Part shown: one piece after another, positions 25,432-34,634 of the stretch
Position numbering within the stretch: position 1 is the stretch's first letter
How the letters are laid out: the number at the start of each line of letters is the position of its first letter
NCBI GenBank assembly: GCA_963727015.1
Contig: CAVSEV010000007.1
Span: 248,001 to 312,000 of the forward strand
DNA: 64,000 nt
Source: DATFVJ01 sp963727015
GTDB lineage: Bacteria > Actinomycetota > Actinomycetes > Streptosporangiales > Streptosporangiaceae
Direction of reading: 5' to 3'
Position numbers and translations under genes: made by a program
The notes under the pieces: model-generated
The model's database searches: none
Seen by the model: the letters and a program-made list of their open reading frames with translations, nothing else
What the model was told of the DNA's origin: nothing

Positions 25432-26820
25432 ATGTACACGCCCGTGAGTCACACGGCGACACAGCAGGCCGGTTCTGGCGGCCTGACAGCGACTGAGCAC
25501 CGTCTGGACAACGGCCTGCGCCTCGTGCTCTCTGAGGACCACCTGAATCCGGTCGCGGCGGTCTGCCTGTGGTATGACGTCGGCTCGCGGCATGAGGTCC
25601 AGGGCCGCACTGGCCTGGCTCACCTCTTCGAGCACCTCATGTTTCAGGGTTCGGCGCAGGTCAAGGGTAACGGCCACTTCGAGCTCGTCCAGGGCGCTGG
25701 CGGCTCGCTCAACGGGACGACGAGCTTCGAGCGCACCAGCTATTTCGAGACCATGCCCGCGCACCAGCTGGAGCTGGCGCTCTGGCTGGAGGCGGACCGG
25801 ATGGGCTCGCTGCTTGCGGCGCTCGACGAGGAGTCCCTGCAGAACCAGCGCGACGTGGTCAAGAACGAGCGCCGGCAGCGTTACGACAACGTGCCCTACG
25901 GCACCGCGTTCGAGCGGATGACCGCGCTGGCCTATCCCGAGGGCCACCCGTACCACCACATTCCCATCGGCTCCATGGCCGATCTGGACGCGGTGACGCT
26001 GGATGACGCGCGCGCGTTCTTCCGTGCGAACTACGCGCCGGACAACGCGGTCCTGGCGGTCGTCGGCGACATCGACCCGGAGCAGACGCGCCGGTGGGCG
26101 GAGCAGTACTTCGGCTCCATCCCGTCCTGCGACGGCAAGGTGCCGCTCCGCGACAGCACGCTCCCCGGCATGATCGGCGCGGAGCTCCGGGTTGAGATCC
26201 GGGAGGAGGTCCCGGCGCGCGCGCTGATGGCCGCCTACCGGATGCCGCGTGACGGCACGCGTGAGTGCGACGCGGCCGGGCTGGCGCTCGCCGTCCTCGG
26301 CGACGGCATGTCGTCCCGTCTCTACAACCGGCTGGTGCGCCGCGACCGCACCGCCATCACGGCCGGCGTCGGACTGGTGCGGCTCGCTGGCGCCTCATCG
26401 CTGGGCTGGCTGGACGTGAAAGCCTCCGGCGGCGCCGAGATCCCGCAGATCGAGGCGGCCATCGACGAGGAGCTGGCGCGGCTGCGCGCGGAGGCGCCGG
26501 GCGCGGGGGAGATGGAGCGGGCGCAGGCCCTGGTGGAACGCGAATGGCTGGACCGGCTCGGTACGGTGGCCGGCCGGGCCGACGGACTTTGCCGCTATGC
26601 GGTGCTGTTCGGTGACCCGCAGCTCGCGTTCACCGCCGTCAACCGGATCCTCGACGTCACCGCCGAAGAGGTCCGGGCGGTTGCCGCGGCGCGGCTACGC
26701 CCCGACAACCGCGCGGTGCTGGTGTACGAGCCGGTGACCTCCCAAGACACGGCCGGCCCGGCCGGCGACCAGGCCAGCGCAGCCGATGAGAACGACAAGC
26801 GGGACGGAGCCGGGCGGTGA
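25432..26820 (+). CDS. M16 family zinc metallopeptidase (catalytic subunit)
   Basis: An approximately 462-residue M16B peptidase. The inverted zinc motif is HLFEHLMFQG (HxxEH), about 67 residues from the start, and the downstream third-ligand Glu is seen in VVKNERRQRYDNVPYG. The second half carries the M16 C-terminal domain (LGDGMSSRLYNRLVRRD). The family degrades peptides or matures proteins in a clamshell made of two halves. The start is uncertain: ATG 25432 or GTG 25444. It is directly coupled (GTGA) to a second M16 gene that lacks the zinc motif, forming the usual active/inactive heterodimer. No export signal is visible. Confidence 0.9.
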   Translation: MYTPVSHTATQQAGSGGLTATEHRLDNGLRLVLSEDHLNPVAAVCLWYDVGSRHEVQGRTGLAHLFEHLMFQGSAQVKGNGHFELVQGAGGSLNGTTSFERTSYFETMPAHQLELALWLEADRMGSLLAALDEESLQNQRDVVKNERRQRYDNVPYGTAFERMTALAYPEGHPYHHIPIGSMADLDAVTLDDARAFFRANYAPDNAVLAVVGDIDPEQTRRWAEQYFGSIPSCDGKVPLRDSTLPGMIGAELRVEIREEVPARALMAAYRMPRDGTRECDAAGLALAVLGDGMSSRLYNRLVRRDRTAITAGVGLVRLAGASSLGWLDVKASGGAEIPQIEAAIDEELARLRAEAPGAGEMERAQALVEREWLDRLGTVAGRADGLCRYAVLFGDPQLAFTAVNRILDVTAEEVRAVAAARLRPDNRAVLVYEPVTSQDTAGPAGDQASAADENDKRDGAGR

Positions 26821-28220
26821 CCGACGCGGCCGTGACCATGGACTTCCACCCCCAGCCGGCGCCCGGGCAGGCGAAGCCCTGGTCGTTCCCCGTACCCGAG
26901 CGCGGCGCCCTCGGCAACGGGCTGACCGTGCTGCGCTGCCACCGGCCCGGGCAGCAGGTGGTGGCCGTGCAGATCTGCCTGGACATACCGCTCGACGCGG
27001 AGCCCGACGGGCTCGACGGTATCGCCGCGATCATGATGAATGCGCTGTCCGAGGGCACTAGCAAGCACACTGCCGAGGAGTTCGCCGCCGAGATGGAGAG
27101 CTGCGGCGCGACACTCGACGCAAGCGCCGACTACCAGGGCGCGCGAGTCTCGCTGGAGGTTCCCGTCTCCCGCTTGCCCAAGGCGCTTGGGCTGCTCGCC
27201 GAGGCGCTGCACGCGCCCACGTTCCCGGCCAGCGAGATCCAGCGACTGGTGCGCAACCGTCTCGACGAGATCCCACTGGAGATGGCCAGCCCTCGCTCGC
27301 GTGCGGCCAAGCAGCTGGCGCAGGAGCTATTCCCGGCGTCCGCGCGGCTGTCCCGGCCGCGCAAGGGCACCGGGGACACCGTCGCACGGATCGACACGGC
27401 GGGCGTGCGCGCGTTCTACCAGGCTCACCTGCGGCCTGCCACCGCGACCGCGGTCGTCGTGGGCGACCTGACGGGCGCCGGCCTGGACGCGGTGCTGGCC
27501 GGCACGCTCGGCGGATGGACCGGCGACGCCGCCGAGCCGGTGCCCATGCCGCCGGTCACCGCCGACGACACCGGCCGTGTGGTCATCGTGGACCGGCCGG
27601 ACGCGGTCCAGACGCAGCTACTAATCGGGCGGGCCGGCCCGGACCGGCACGACCGGGTATGGCCGGCCCTCGTGCTCGGCACGTACTGCCTGGGCGGCAC
27701 GCTTACGTCCCGGCTGGACCGGGTCCTGCGTGAGGAGAAGGGCTACACCTACGGGGTACGGGCCTTCCAGCGGGTACTGCAGTCGCCGGCGCCGCACGCC
27801 GCCTGCGGTGCTACGGGTGTGTCGGTGCTCGCTATCAGCGGCTCCGTGGACACGGCGTCCACGGGTCCCGCGCTGGATGACCTGTGGACGGTGCTGCGCA
27901 CGCTGGCCGCGGAAGGGCTGACCGAGACGGAGCGCGACACGGCGGTGCGGAACCTGGTAGGAGTCGCGCCGCTTGAGTACGAAAGGGCAGCGTCGGTCGC
28001 CGGCACGCTGGCGGATCAGGTGGAACAGGACCTGCCGGACGACTACCAGGCTCAGCTGTACGCGCGCCTGGCCGAGACGGGTACCGCCGAGGCAACAGCC
28101 GCAGTTATCGCGGCGTTCCCGGACAACCGCCTCGTCACGATCCTGGTCGGCGACGCATCTCAGATCAAGGCCCCAGTGAAGGCCCTTGGAATCGGCGACG
28201 TCGAGGTGGTCACAGGCTGA
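26817..28220 (+). CDS. M16 family peptidase-like protein, non-catalytic partner
   Basis: A 467-residue M16 homologue. The place of the zinc motif reads GLDGIAAIMMNALSEGTS, with no HxxEH, so it should not bind zinc. It keeps the C-terminal substrate-binding motif with Arg/Tyr: LREEKGYTYGVRAF. In bacterial M16B pairs one subunit holds zinc and the other supplies this Arg-Tyr site. The GTG start overlaps the upstream stop (GTGA), so production is coupled to the catalytic subunit in equal amounts. The gene ends the operon; about 70 bases later lies the opposing LLM pseudogene. Confidence 0.9.
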   Translation: MTDAAVTMDFHPQPAPGQAKPWSFPVPERGALGNGLTVLRCHRPGQQVVAVQICLDIPLDAEPDGLDGIAAIMMNALSEGTSKHTAEEFAAEMESCGATLDASADYQGARVSLEVPVSRLPKALGLLAEALHAPTFPASEIQRLVRNRLDEIPLEMASPRSRAAKQLAQELFPASARLSRPRKGTGDTVARIDTAGVRAFYQAHLRPATATAVVVGDLTGAGLDAVLAGTLGGWTGDAAEPVPMPPVTADDTGRVVIVDRPDAVQTQLLIGRAGPDRHDRVWPALVLGTYCLGGTLTSRLDRVLREEKGYTYGVRAFQRVLQSPAPHAACGATGVSVLAISGSVDTASTGPALDDLWTVLRTLAAEGLTETERDTAVRNLVGVAPLEYERAASVAGTLADQVEQDLPDDYQAQLYARLAETGTAEATAAVIAAFPDNRLVTILVGDASQIKAPVKALGIGDVEVVTG

Positions 28221-28293
28221 CCCGCCGGAACCCGGCGGCCCACCGAGGACCCCGGTAACACGGCCAGCGACCCCGCCGTGCCCGCTGGACGTG

Positions 28294-29104
28294 TCAGAGA
28301 TCGGCTATGGCCGTGACGGCGGCGTCGATCGTCTGGGCAGGGCCGTCCGGTGTCTGGGGCGCACCGAACACGAGCCGGTGGACGCCTCGGCGAACGCCGC
28401 GGCCCGCCCGGGGGTCATCCGGCCGCGGGGCGTCACGCTGATCTCAAGCTCGCCGAGCCCGGCGGGCCGCTTGACTTGATCTGCGGCGGCGCGAAGGCCC
28501 GCGAGCGAGGCGGCAGCGTCGCCGGGCGTGAGCCCGTACCCGTACCAGCCGTGAGCGCGCCCGACCGCCCGGCGATACGCCGGCCCGCTGTGGCCCCCGA
28601 CCACCAGCGGGATCGGCTGCTGGAGCGGGCGGGGCCGGGCATCGATGCCCGCGAAATCGGCGAAGCGCCCGTGGTATTCGGGGTGCTCGGCATACCACAG
28701 CGCCTGCATCGCATCGAGGTGCTCGTCCGTCACCGCACCGCGTTCGGCGAAGTTGGCGCCGAGCGCGCGGAACTCCGCTTCGAGGTAGCCCGCGCCGACG
28801 CCGAGCATGACCCGGCCGCCGGACAGCACGTCGAGCGTCGCCACCTGCTTGGCGAGCACCACGGGATTACGCTGGGGCAAGATCACGATCCCGGTCGCGA
28901 GCCGGATCCTCGCCGTGTGGGCTGCCGCCCACGTCAGCGCGAGCAGCGAGTCGAGCACCGGGTCCTGTGGATTCATCGGCGACGGCGGCACCCGCGGATC
29001 CGGCAACACACGATGTGCTCGCCCGCCCACACCGAGTCAAAGCCCGCTGCTTCGGCCGCTCGCGCCGCCGCGACCAGGCCCTCGGGCAGGCTCATCGAGC
29101 CCAT
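28294..29104 (-). pseudogene. LLM-class F420-dependent oxidoreductase, two frameshifts
   Basis: The N-terminus MGSMSLPEGLVAAARAAEAA, then GFDSVWAGEHIV, is in one frame. A two-base GT insertion near 29010 shifts LPDPRVPPSPMNPQDPVLDS into the next. The core then reads well: IRLATGIVILPQRNPVVLAK, ATLDVLSGGRVMLGVGAGY and RPLQQPIPLVVGG. A second indel near 28385 moves the natural ending (VHRLVFGAPQTPDG, DAAVTAIADL) out of frame. Apart from the indels all family blocks are present and the total length (about 270 residues) is normal, so decay is recent, or the indels are sequence errors. Confidence 0.82.
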
Positions 29105-29413
29105 GTTCACGCTGACGAGACCGAGGAGCAAGCCGTCCACACTGCCACACCTGTGAGCCTGCAGGGCGATGAGCCGCCTCCGCAGCCGGGCGGAATACAG
29201 GCTCGGCGCCCGGCGCTGCCCGCCAGCCTCCGGCCTGCCGGCCGCGCGATCGCGCTCCGTCCGCGCTCGCCGAGGCAGCTGCCATGCTCGATGCCGTCCA
29301 CTCCCGCGGCGTGCACTGCTTCACCGCCGTCAGCGCGTGTTCACCGCCGTCAGCGCCCGGTACCGCGCTTCCTTTGCCCCATGGCGCACCGCCGCTCCGC
29401 TTGCAGCAGACCG

Positions 29414-30061
29414 TCATGTCAGGCTTGGCTGAGAAGATTGTCGCGATTCGAGCTCGGCGACCCCGGGGCCAGACAGTTGTGGCAGGGCAGCCCGCCGGCC
29501 GGTGAGCAGCAGCAGGAGCGCCGCGATGGGTCCCTCGACCTGCAGGCCCTGCCCGGCCGACCATGGGTGGTCGGTGGCGACGAGCCTGAGCCCGCTCAGC
29601 CTCCGCGCCGCGTGGAAGGGCCAGCGCATGGACCAGACCCGGGTGGCGGCGGTGGCCGCGCCGTGTGCTGGCATGGGCCGGATGCGGCCGAGTGGTATGG
29701 CCATGTCCTGACCGTGCATGAGGACGTCGATCAAGGGCTCGAGGTCTGTGACGCCGGGCGCCGTCTTGCGTGATCCGATCATGGCGCGCAGCAGGACGGC
29801 GTACTGCCCGGCGGGCAATCTGGCCTGCCGGACGGCGGTGTCACGGATCATGCGGTTGGGGTTTCCGCGCGCCCGTAGCGTCGCAATCACCGCGGGAACC
29901 ATGCCCATGTGGGCGAGCGTGAGGTGCGCCGCGACGTCGCGCACGCGCCAGCCGGCGCACAGGGACGCGGTTTCCCACTCTTCGGCAGACAGGTCCTCGA
30001 AGAGGTCCGCGAGGCTGAGCCGCTCCTCATCGATCGTCTGCCACACTTGGTCGCTAGTCAT
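29414..30061 (-). CDS. Maleylpyruvate isomerase N-domain / DinB-like protein (TIGR03083 type)
   Basis: A 215-residue protein with one MDMPI/DinB-like helical bundle. Family features are WQTIDEERLSLADLFEDLS, then WRVRDVAAHLTLAHMG with the first His, and DVLMHGQDMAIPLGR with the second. It lacks the C-terminal SCP-like domain of the 24-kb relative. It is divergent from a MarR regulator across an 82-base gap that holds a strong palindrome, so it is the likely MarR target. Mycothiol-dependent detoxification is the best guess; the actual reaction is unknown. Confidence 0.83.
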   Translation of the reverse strand: MTSDQVWQTIDEERLSLADLFEDLSAEEWETASLCAGWRVRDVAAHLTLAHMGMVPAVIATLRARGNPNRMIRDTAVRQARLPAGQYAVLLRAMIGSRKTAPGVTDLEPLIDVLMHGQDMAIPLGRIRPMPAHGAATAATRVWSMRWPFHAARRLSGLRLVATDHPWSAGQGLQVEGPIAALLLLLTGRRAALPQLSGPGVAELESRQSSQPSLT

Positions 30062-30086
30062 CCCGGCCCCCTGCCGCGGTGTCTGT

Positions 30087-30107
30087 TTGATAAGATTCTC
30101 TTATCAA
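30087..30107. promoter_or_regulatory. MarR-type palindromic operator
   Basis: TTGATAAGA-TTC-TCTTATCAA is a perfect 9-base inverted repeat with a 3-base spacer. It lies between the divergent MDMPI-like gene (start 30061) and marR (start 30144). A degenerate half-site, ATTGGTAAGA, follows it. Size and location fit MarR binding with autoregulation. Confidence 0.8.
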
Positions 30108-30143
30108 TATTGGTAAGAGGGACTGTCTAAGTCAAGGGGCTGG

Positions 30144-30593
30144 ATGAGCGAGGATCCGCGTGCGGGCGAGCTGAACCTCGGGCTGCTGTGCTACATCGCT
30201 TCCCGGGCCATGGAGGCCCGCGTGTTCGATGCCCTGGCTGCGGCCGGCTTTGACGACATCACGACCGCGCAAGGACGGCTGTTCGCGCGCATCGGCCCGA
30301 AGGGCACGCGCGTGACCGACCTGGCAGAGCAGGCCCGGATCACCAAACAGACGGCGGGTTTCCTCGTCGATCAACTCGAACGGGCGGGCTACGTCCGCCG
30401 GGTGCCGGACCCCGCCGACGCGCGGGCCCGGCTGGTGCAGATCGCACCGCGAGGGGAGGCCGCAGTCGCCGTCGCGAGCGCCGCCGAGGCCGAAGCCGAG
30501 GCCGAATGGACACGGCACCTGGGCAAGCAGAGCGCGAGCCAACTGCGGCGCGCCCTCACCCGCCTCCGCGAGATCACCGACCCCTACCGATGA
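30144..30593 (+). CDS. MarR-family transcriptional regulator
   Basis: A 149-residue winged-helix protein. The recognition helix region reads GTRVTDLAEQARITKQTAGF and the wing is LERAGYVRRVPDPADARARL, both typical of MarR. Flanking helices provide dimerisation. It is divergent from the MDMPI-like protein, with a perfect 21-base palindrome between them, so it likely represses itself and that gene until a phenolic or electrophilic ligand binds. The inducer cannot be read from sequence. The C-terminal helix is complete and the length normal. Confidence 0.93.
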   Translation: MSEDPRAGELNLGLLCYIASRAMEARVFDALAAAGFDDITTAQGRLFARIGPKGTRVTDLAEQARITKQTAGFLVDQLERAGYVRRVPDPADARARLVQIAPRGEAAVAVASAAEAEAEAEWTRHLGKQSASQLRRALTRLREITDPYR

Positions 30594-30656
30594 CCTCGCC
30601 GCAACCGCGGCCCATCCATCGGCCCTGACAGGCCGGAGACCAGATCACCCACGGTT

Positions 30657-31010
30657 TCAGGACGCGGGACAGGCCAGACGTCGAATGGGCACGCCACGCC
30701 CTGCGGACCCACATACGCGACCGTCAGGGCACGTGGCGTTCGCCACAGGCACACTCAGATACCCCGGTGGCAACCGCACGCCGATCCGCCCATGCACGCC
30801 TATCGAGCCGGCCGCCGCGGCCATGGGTGCCGCACTGAAAGCATCGTGATGAGTCCATAGTGGGATCGTGATCGTGGTCGGGTGGCCGGGCAGGGTGACC
30901 GCGTACCCGGTGACCTGGCCAGGATTGGCTTCGCTGAACCGCAGCCGCACCTGCAGCCCGGCCGCGCGCAGGCGCGCGAAGAGGTTGTGCTGAATTGCAT
31001 CCGATGACAA
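30657..31010 (-). pseudogene. Possible relaxase/mobilisation-type fragment
   Basis: A short reading begins with HNLFARLRAAGLQVRLRFSE followed by GQVTGYAVTLPGH. That pattern recalls segments of actinobacterial relaxase/mobilisation proteins. The similarity ends after about 45 residues and the rest is compositionally biased. No nuclease motif remains. A relic of an integrative element is the most I can say; it may also be chance. Confidence 0.3.
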
Positions 31011-31241
31011 TTCGGCACCGTGCGTCTCAAGGAAAAATATGCTCGCCTCTTGGAATCATCGCATGGCACCAGCCGGTGGAAATCGGGCAAGCGGCAGGAA
31101 TGTACTCGAGGATTGCCAGCCGTTCGTATCTGATGCTCGCGGCCAGGCGTGGCCACCTCAGCATCGATGAGCGCGAGGTTCGCGGCAAGAGCGCACAGAA
31201 CCGTGGGCGACGCCTTCGCCCGTCCTGGGCCGCCTGTCTGG

Positions 31242-32474
31242 TCAGGCCGGGCCTGTGGCGCGCAGCAGGATGGTGACGTCCAGCTTTCGGAGGCTGTCGA
31301 GCATGTCGTCGGTGTACTCGGTGCCGATGTCGGTGAGCACGTAGCCGAGGTCGTCACGGGTGCCGAGCAGCTGGCCTTCGATGTTGGCGCCGTGCTCAGC
31401 GAGCAGCTGGTTGATGGTCGCGAGCACGCCGGGGACGTTGCGGTGCAGATGGGCCAGGCGGTGCCTGCCGGGCGTGCTCGGCAGCACGAGCCCGGGCAGG
31501 TTGACGCTCAACGACGTCGCGCCGGACGTGACGTAGTCGTGCAGTTTCCCGGCGACGAACTCGCCGATGTCCTGCTGCGCCTCCTCGGTCGAGCCGCCGG
31601 CATGCGGCGTGAGGATTACGTTCGGCAGGCCGCGCAGCTCGGAGGTGAAATCCTCACCGCGGCTTCGCGGCTCCCACGGGAACACATCGACGGCCGCTCC
31701 GGCGAGATGCCCGGCCTCGACATTGCGCCGCAGCGCCGCATGATCGACGACAAAGCCGCGGGACAGATTGAGGAACAGGCTCCCCGGCCGCATCGCCGCG
31801 AACTCTGCCTCGCCGAACAGGCCGCTGTTGCCGGGCCGGCCATCCACGTGCAGGGTGACTACGTCGGCTACCTCCAGCAGCTCCTGCAGCGTGCCGCAGG
31901 CCCGGGCGTTGCCCAGCGCCAGCTTGTCGGCGGTGTCATAGAAGAACACGGCCATGCCGAGGCTCTCCGCCAGGACCGACAGCTGCCCGCCGATCTTGCC
32001 GTAGCCGACGATCCCCAGCCGACGACCGCGCATCTCATGGCTACCTGCCGCGGATTTGTCCCACATGCCTGCATGCATCTGCGCGTTCTTGTCGGTCAGC
32101 CGCCGCGTCAGCGCGATGGTCTCGGCCAGGGCAAGCTCGACCACACTGCGCGTGTTCGAGAACGGGTCGTTGAACACCGCGATCCCCCGCCGCGACGCCG
32201 CCGCCAGGTCAATCTGGTTGACGCCGATACAGAACGCGCCAACGGCGAGCAGGCCAGGCGCGGCGCCGAGGACACGCGCGGTGACGTTCGTGCTGGACCG
32301 GATACCGAGCAGCTGAACGCCGCCGACCGCAGCGATCAGCTGCTCCTCGTCCAGCACCTCTGCCGCCGTCTCCACCTGGTAGCCATCCTTGACCAGGCGC
32401 TCGGCCGCGCCGGGGTGAATGTTCTCCAGGAGCAGGACACGGATCTGCCCACGTGCGCGGTCCAAAGTCAACAC
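31242..32474 (-). CDS. serA: D-3-phosphoglycerate dehydrogenase with ACT domain
   Basis: An approximately 410-residue 2-hydroxyacid dehydrogenase. The substrate part shows GIRSSTNVTARVLGAAPGLL and IGVNQIDLAAASRRGIAVFN. The NAD site is RLGIVGYGKIGGQLSVLAE, catalytic Arg/Glu/His fall in NLSRGFVVDHAALRR and LTPHAGGSTEEAQ, and an ACT domain closes it (LHRNVPGVLATINQLLAEHG). It oxidises 3-phosphoglycerate to start serine synthesis, and the ACT domain usually binds serine as feedback inhibitor. The start is unclear: I chose GTG 32474 (RVLTLDRARGQIRVLL), since upstream sequence has no family similarity. Serine made here would feed the nearby CysE-CysK branch. Confidence 0.87.
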   Translation of the reverse strand: MLTLDRARGQIRVLLLENIHPGAAERLVKDGYQVETAAEVLDEEQLIAAVGGVQLLGIRSSTNVTARVLGAAPGLLAVGAFCIGVNQIDLAAASRRGIAVFNDPFSNTRSVVELALAETIALTRRLTDKNAQMHAGMWDKSAAGSHEMRGRRLGIVGYGKIGGQLSVLAESLGMAVFFYDTADKLALGNARACGTLQELLEVADVVTLHVDGRPGNSGLFGEAEFAAMRPGSLFLNLSRGFVVDHAALRRNVEAGHLAGAAVDVFPWEPRSRGEDFTSELRGLPNVILTPHAGGSTEEAQQDIGEFVAGKLHDYVTSGATSLSVNLPGLVLPSTPGRHRLAHLHRNVPGVLATINQLLAEHGANIEGQLLGTRDDLGYVLTDIGTEYTDDMLDSLRKLDVTILLRATGPA

Positions 32475-32772
32475 CCTGCCCGTCAGTGCCCAGCGGCCGG
32501 TCCCCGTGCGTCCTGCGTGCCACGGATCCGGCGGACCGTCCCTGGCCTGGAGGCCAGTTACGCGAATCACGCCCCGCTTGCCCGACAACCTGACCCGCGT
32601 GCCTCTTGCGGGAGACGGTGGTGTCGTAGCGGCTAGAGAAGGCCGCCGCGCTGGGGCCAGGTGACGCCGGCGCCAGGCCGCCGGGCAATGGAATGCATCG
32701 CCATTGCACGGGCAGCGCCTGTGGTGTGCGTCCGGCTCGAGCACGTCGGACCGGACGCCCGCTAACCCTCCG

Positions 32773-33696
32773 CTAACCTCCATGTGCCGGCCAGCTAAGC
32801 GGCCAGCAGCCGGTCAGGCGGGCTGCGAGCTTCACTGGCTGGTCGGCCGCGACGTCTTCCGCGGCCGGGACGGTGATGACGTTGACGTTCGGCGCGCGCC
32901 GCGCGAGCTCGGCGAGAACATCCGCGGTGATCCGGGCCGACCGGTCACCGCGGATCACCCAAACCGGGATCGCCAACGCTGCGAGCTCATCCCACAGGGT
33001 CAGGTCGTCGAATTGCGAGCCGGACGGGTCAGCCAGGTTCCCGGGGTGGTGCCGCCATGCCCATGACCCATCCGGGGCCTGCTCGAGCTCGTAAATAGCC
33101 TCACGGCGCAGCGAGGGAGCACGCCACTTCGGGTACACCGGCGAAAGGAATGTCATGGCTTCCTCGCGGGAACCGAACCGCTCAGGACCGGTCCGCGGTT
33201 CGCGGGGTGCGAAGATCCCAATCCCGGGCACCGTGTCAACCAGAACCAGCTGCGGCAAAAGAGGAGGGCGCGGTGCCGTGGTGAGGGCAAGCGCTGCCAG
33301 GCCCCCAAGCCCGCTGCCCACCACCAGGCGGGCACGTGGCGCCGACGAAAGAATGGTCTCGGCGACGGCGACGGCGGCGGCGATCTTACGCGGCTCGTAA
33401 CGCCGATCGCTGCGCCAGCTGGAGCCGCCGTGCCCCGGCAGGTCGATCGCCGCCGCCGGGCGGCCGAGGGCGAGGGCAATTTCGTCCCACGCCCGGGCGC
33501 TGCGGCCCGCCTCGTGCAGGAAGACGACGTCGGCCGGGCCTTTGCCCCACACGACGGCGCTGACATGCCCGCCGGCCGCGACGTTGACCCAGCTCCTGCG
33601 GACCGCGGGCACGGGGCCGTAGAATATCTCCGCATCCGCGGCCGTCTGATCGAGAATTCCGAACTCGTTGTCGAGCTCGGCAAACTGCTGTGACAT
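32773..33696 (-). CDS. Alpha/beta-hydrolase fold protein, catalytic residues altered
   Basis: A 307-residue alpha/beta hydrolase. The oxyanion block VVFLHEAGRSARAWDEIALA and AIDLPGHGGSS are typical. The nucleophile elbow, however, reads VVGSGLGGLAALAL where relatives have G-x-S-x-G, so the nucleophile position is Gly. The Asp is kept (VWVIRGDRSARI), but the place of the catalytic His reads VPAAEDVAADQPV with Glu instead. Thus Ser and His both look lost; a shifted Ser one place earlier is the only alternative. It could be a non-catalytic binding protein. The start at 33696 is in agreement with a purine-rich upstream segment. It is followed on the same strand by serA after a 298-base gap. Confidence 0.8.
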   Translation of the reverse strand: MSQQFAELDNEFGILDQTAADAEIFYGPVPAVRRSWVNVAAGGHVSAVVWGKGPADVVFLHEAGRSARAWDEIALALGRPAAAIDLPGHGGSSWRSDRRYEPRKIAAAVAVAETILSSAPRARLVVGSGLGGLAALALTTAPRPPLLPQLVLVDTVPGIGIFAPREPRTGPERFGSREEAMTFLSPVYPKWRAPSLRREAIYELEQAPDGSWAWRHHPGNLADPSGSQFDDLTLWDELAALAIPVWVIRGDRSARITADVLAELARRAPNVNVITVPAAEDVAADQPVKLAARLTGCWPLSWPAHGG

Positions 33697-34634
33697 TGCA
33701 CCACCCTTGGCCGTGACTTCAAAGGGACGACGACTCGCGCAGCGGTTCCATGCGCCGCCGGGCTACCCGGTGCGCCCGGCGCCCGCGGGCGGACGTGCGG
33801 GTGTGCAATTCAGCGTCAGCGCCGCGCCGAGTACCCACCCACAGAGCGGCCGGCCTGACACAGCGCGCTCTTCATCCGGCCCAGGTCTACGTGACGCCGG
33901 GCGGCAAGAGCGGGGATACTGGCAATCACGCTCCTCAGCCTCGCACCGGGGCCCGGGGAAAGTCTCTAGCCCGAATGGTCCGACGATGAGGTCGGAAGGC
34001 TCGCCGCCACGCCACGTCGCCGGAGGCAGGGTGCGCCCATGCTGACCAGCCCGGTCCAGCGGTTTCACCGTGCACACTCAAGCCGGCCCGGCCTGTGCGC
34101 GTCAGCCTGATCGTCATCCCCCCGGCAAGAACAGCGAACAGCTGCGCGCCGCCACAGCCACTGCGTGAACCGTCGATCTGGGCCGGCCAGATCGAGCTGG
34201 CGGCGCGGACCAGCATGCCGTGCACCAACCCGGGCGAGGGCCTGGCCGGTCAGTGATTCGATCAGCTCGGCGCAGGGGTGCACGGCGTGGATCACCGTGA
34301 ACACGCACAGGGCCTGCAGGGCAGCCCGTAGCTGACCGTGCCGCTGCCGCCGGTGACGCCTTTGGGCCGGGCCGCCTGGAGCACCCTCCCGCAGCCGCCC
34401 GCCACCGCGTGCAGGTCGTACTGGGTCACCTTCGCCGAGGCCAGTGGGTTCTCCACCTGCTGATGACAGGCCGCCGCCCCCAGATGGGCGTCGCCGGAAA
34501 GCGCCGCCCGCGTCCCGTCCGGGAAGTGCGGGATCGTCTCGTTCCGAGCTTCGCTCCTGGCCAGGTGAGTCCCCGCCGACCGACGGCGGCGGTGACCACG
34601 ACGGGCTAGGGTGACCAGCCAGCTTGTGAGGGCG
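33697..34634. other. 938-base stretch without a supported gene
   Basis: Minus-strand readings are short and broken, and none shows a family motif I can defend. Sequence character (many short frames, high GC) is consistent with a decayed gene or element. No repeat or terminator was identified. Confidence 0.5.
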
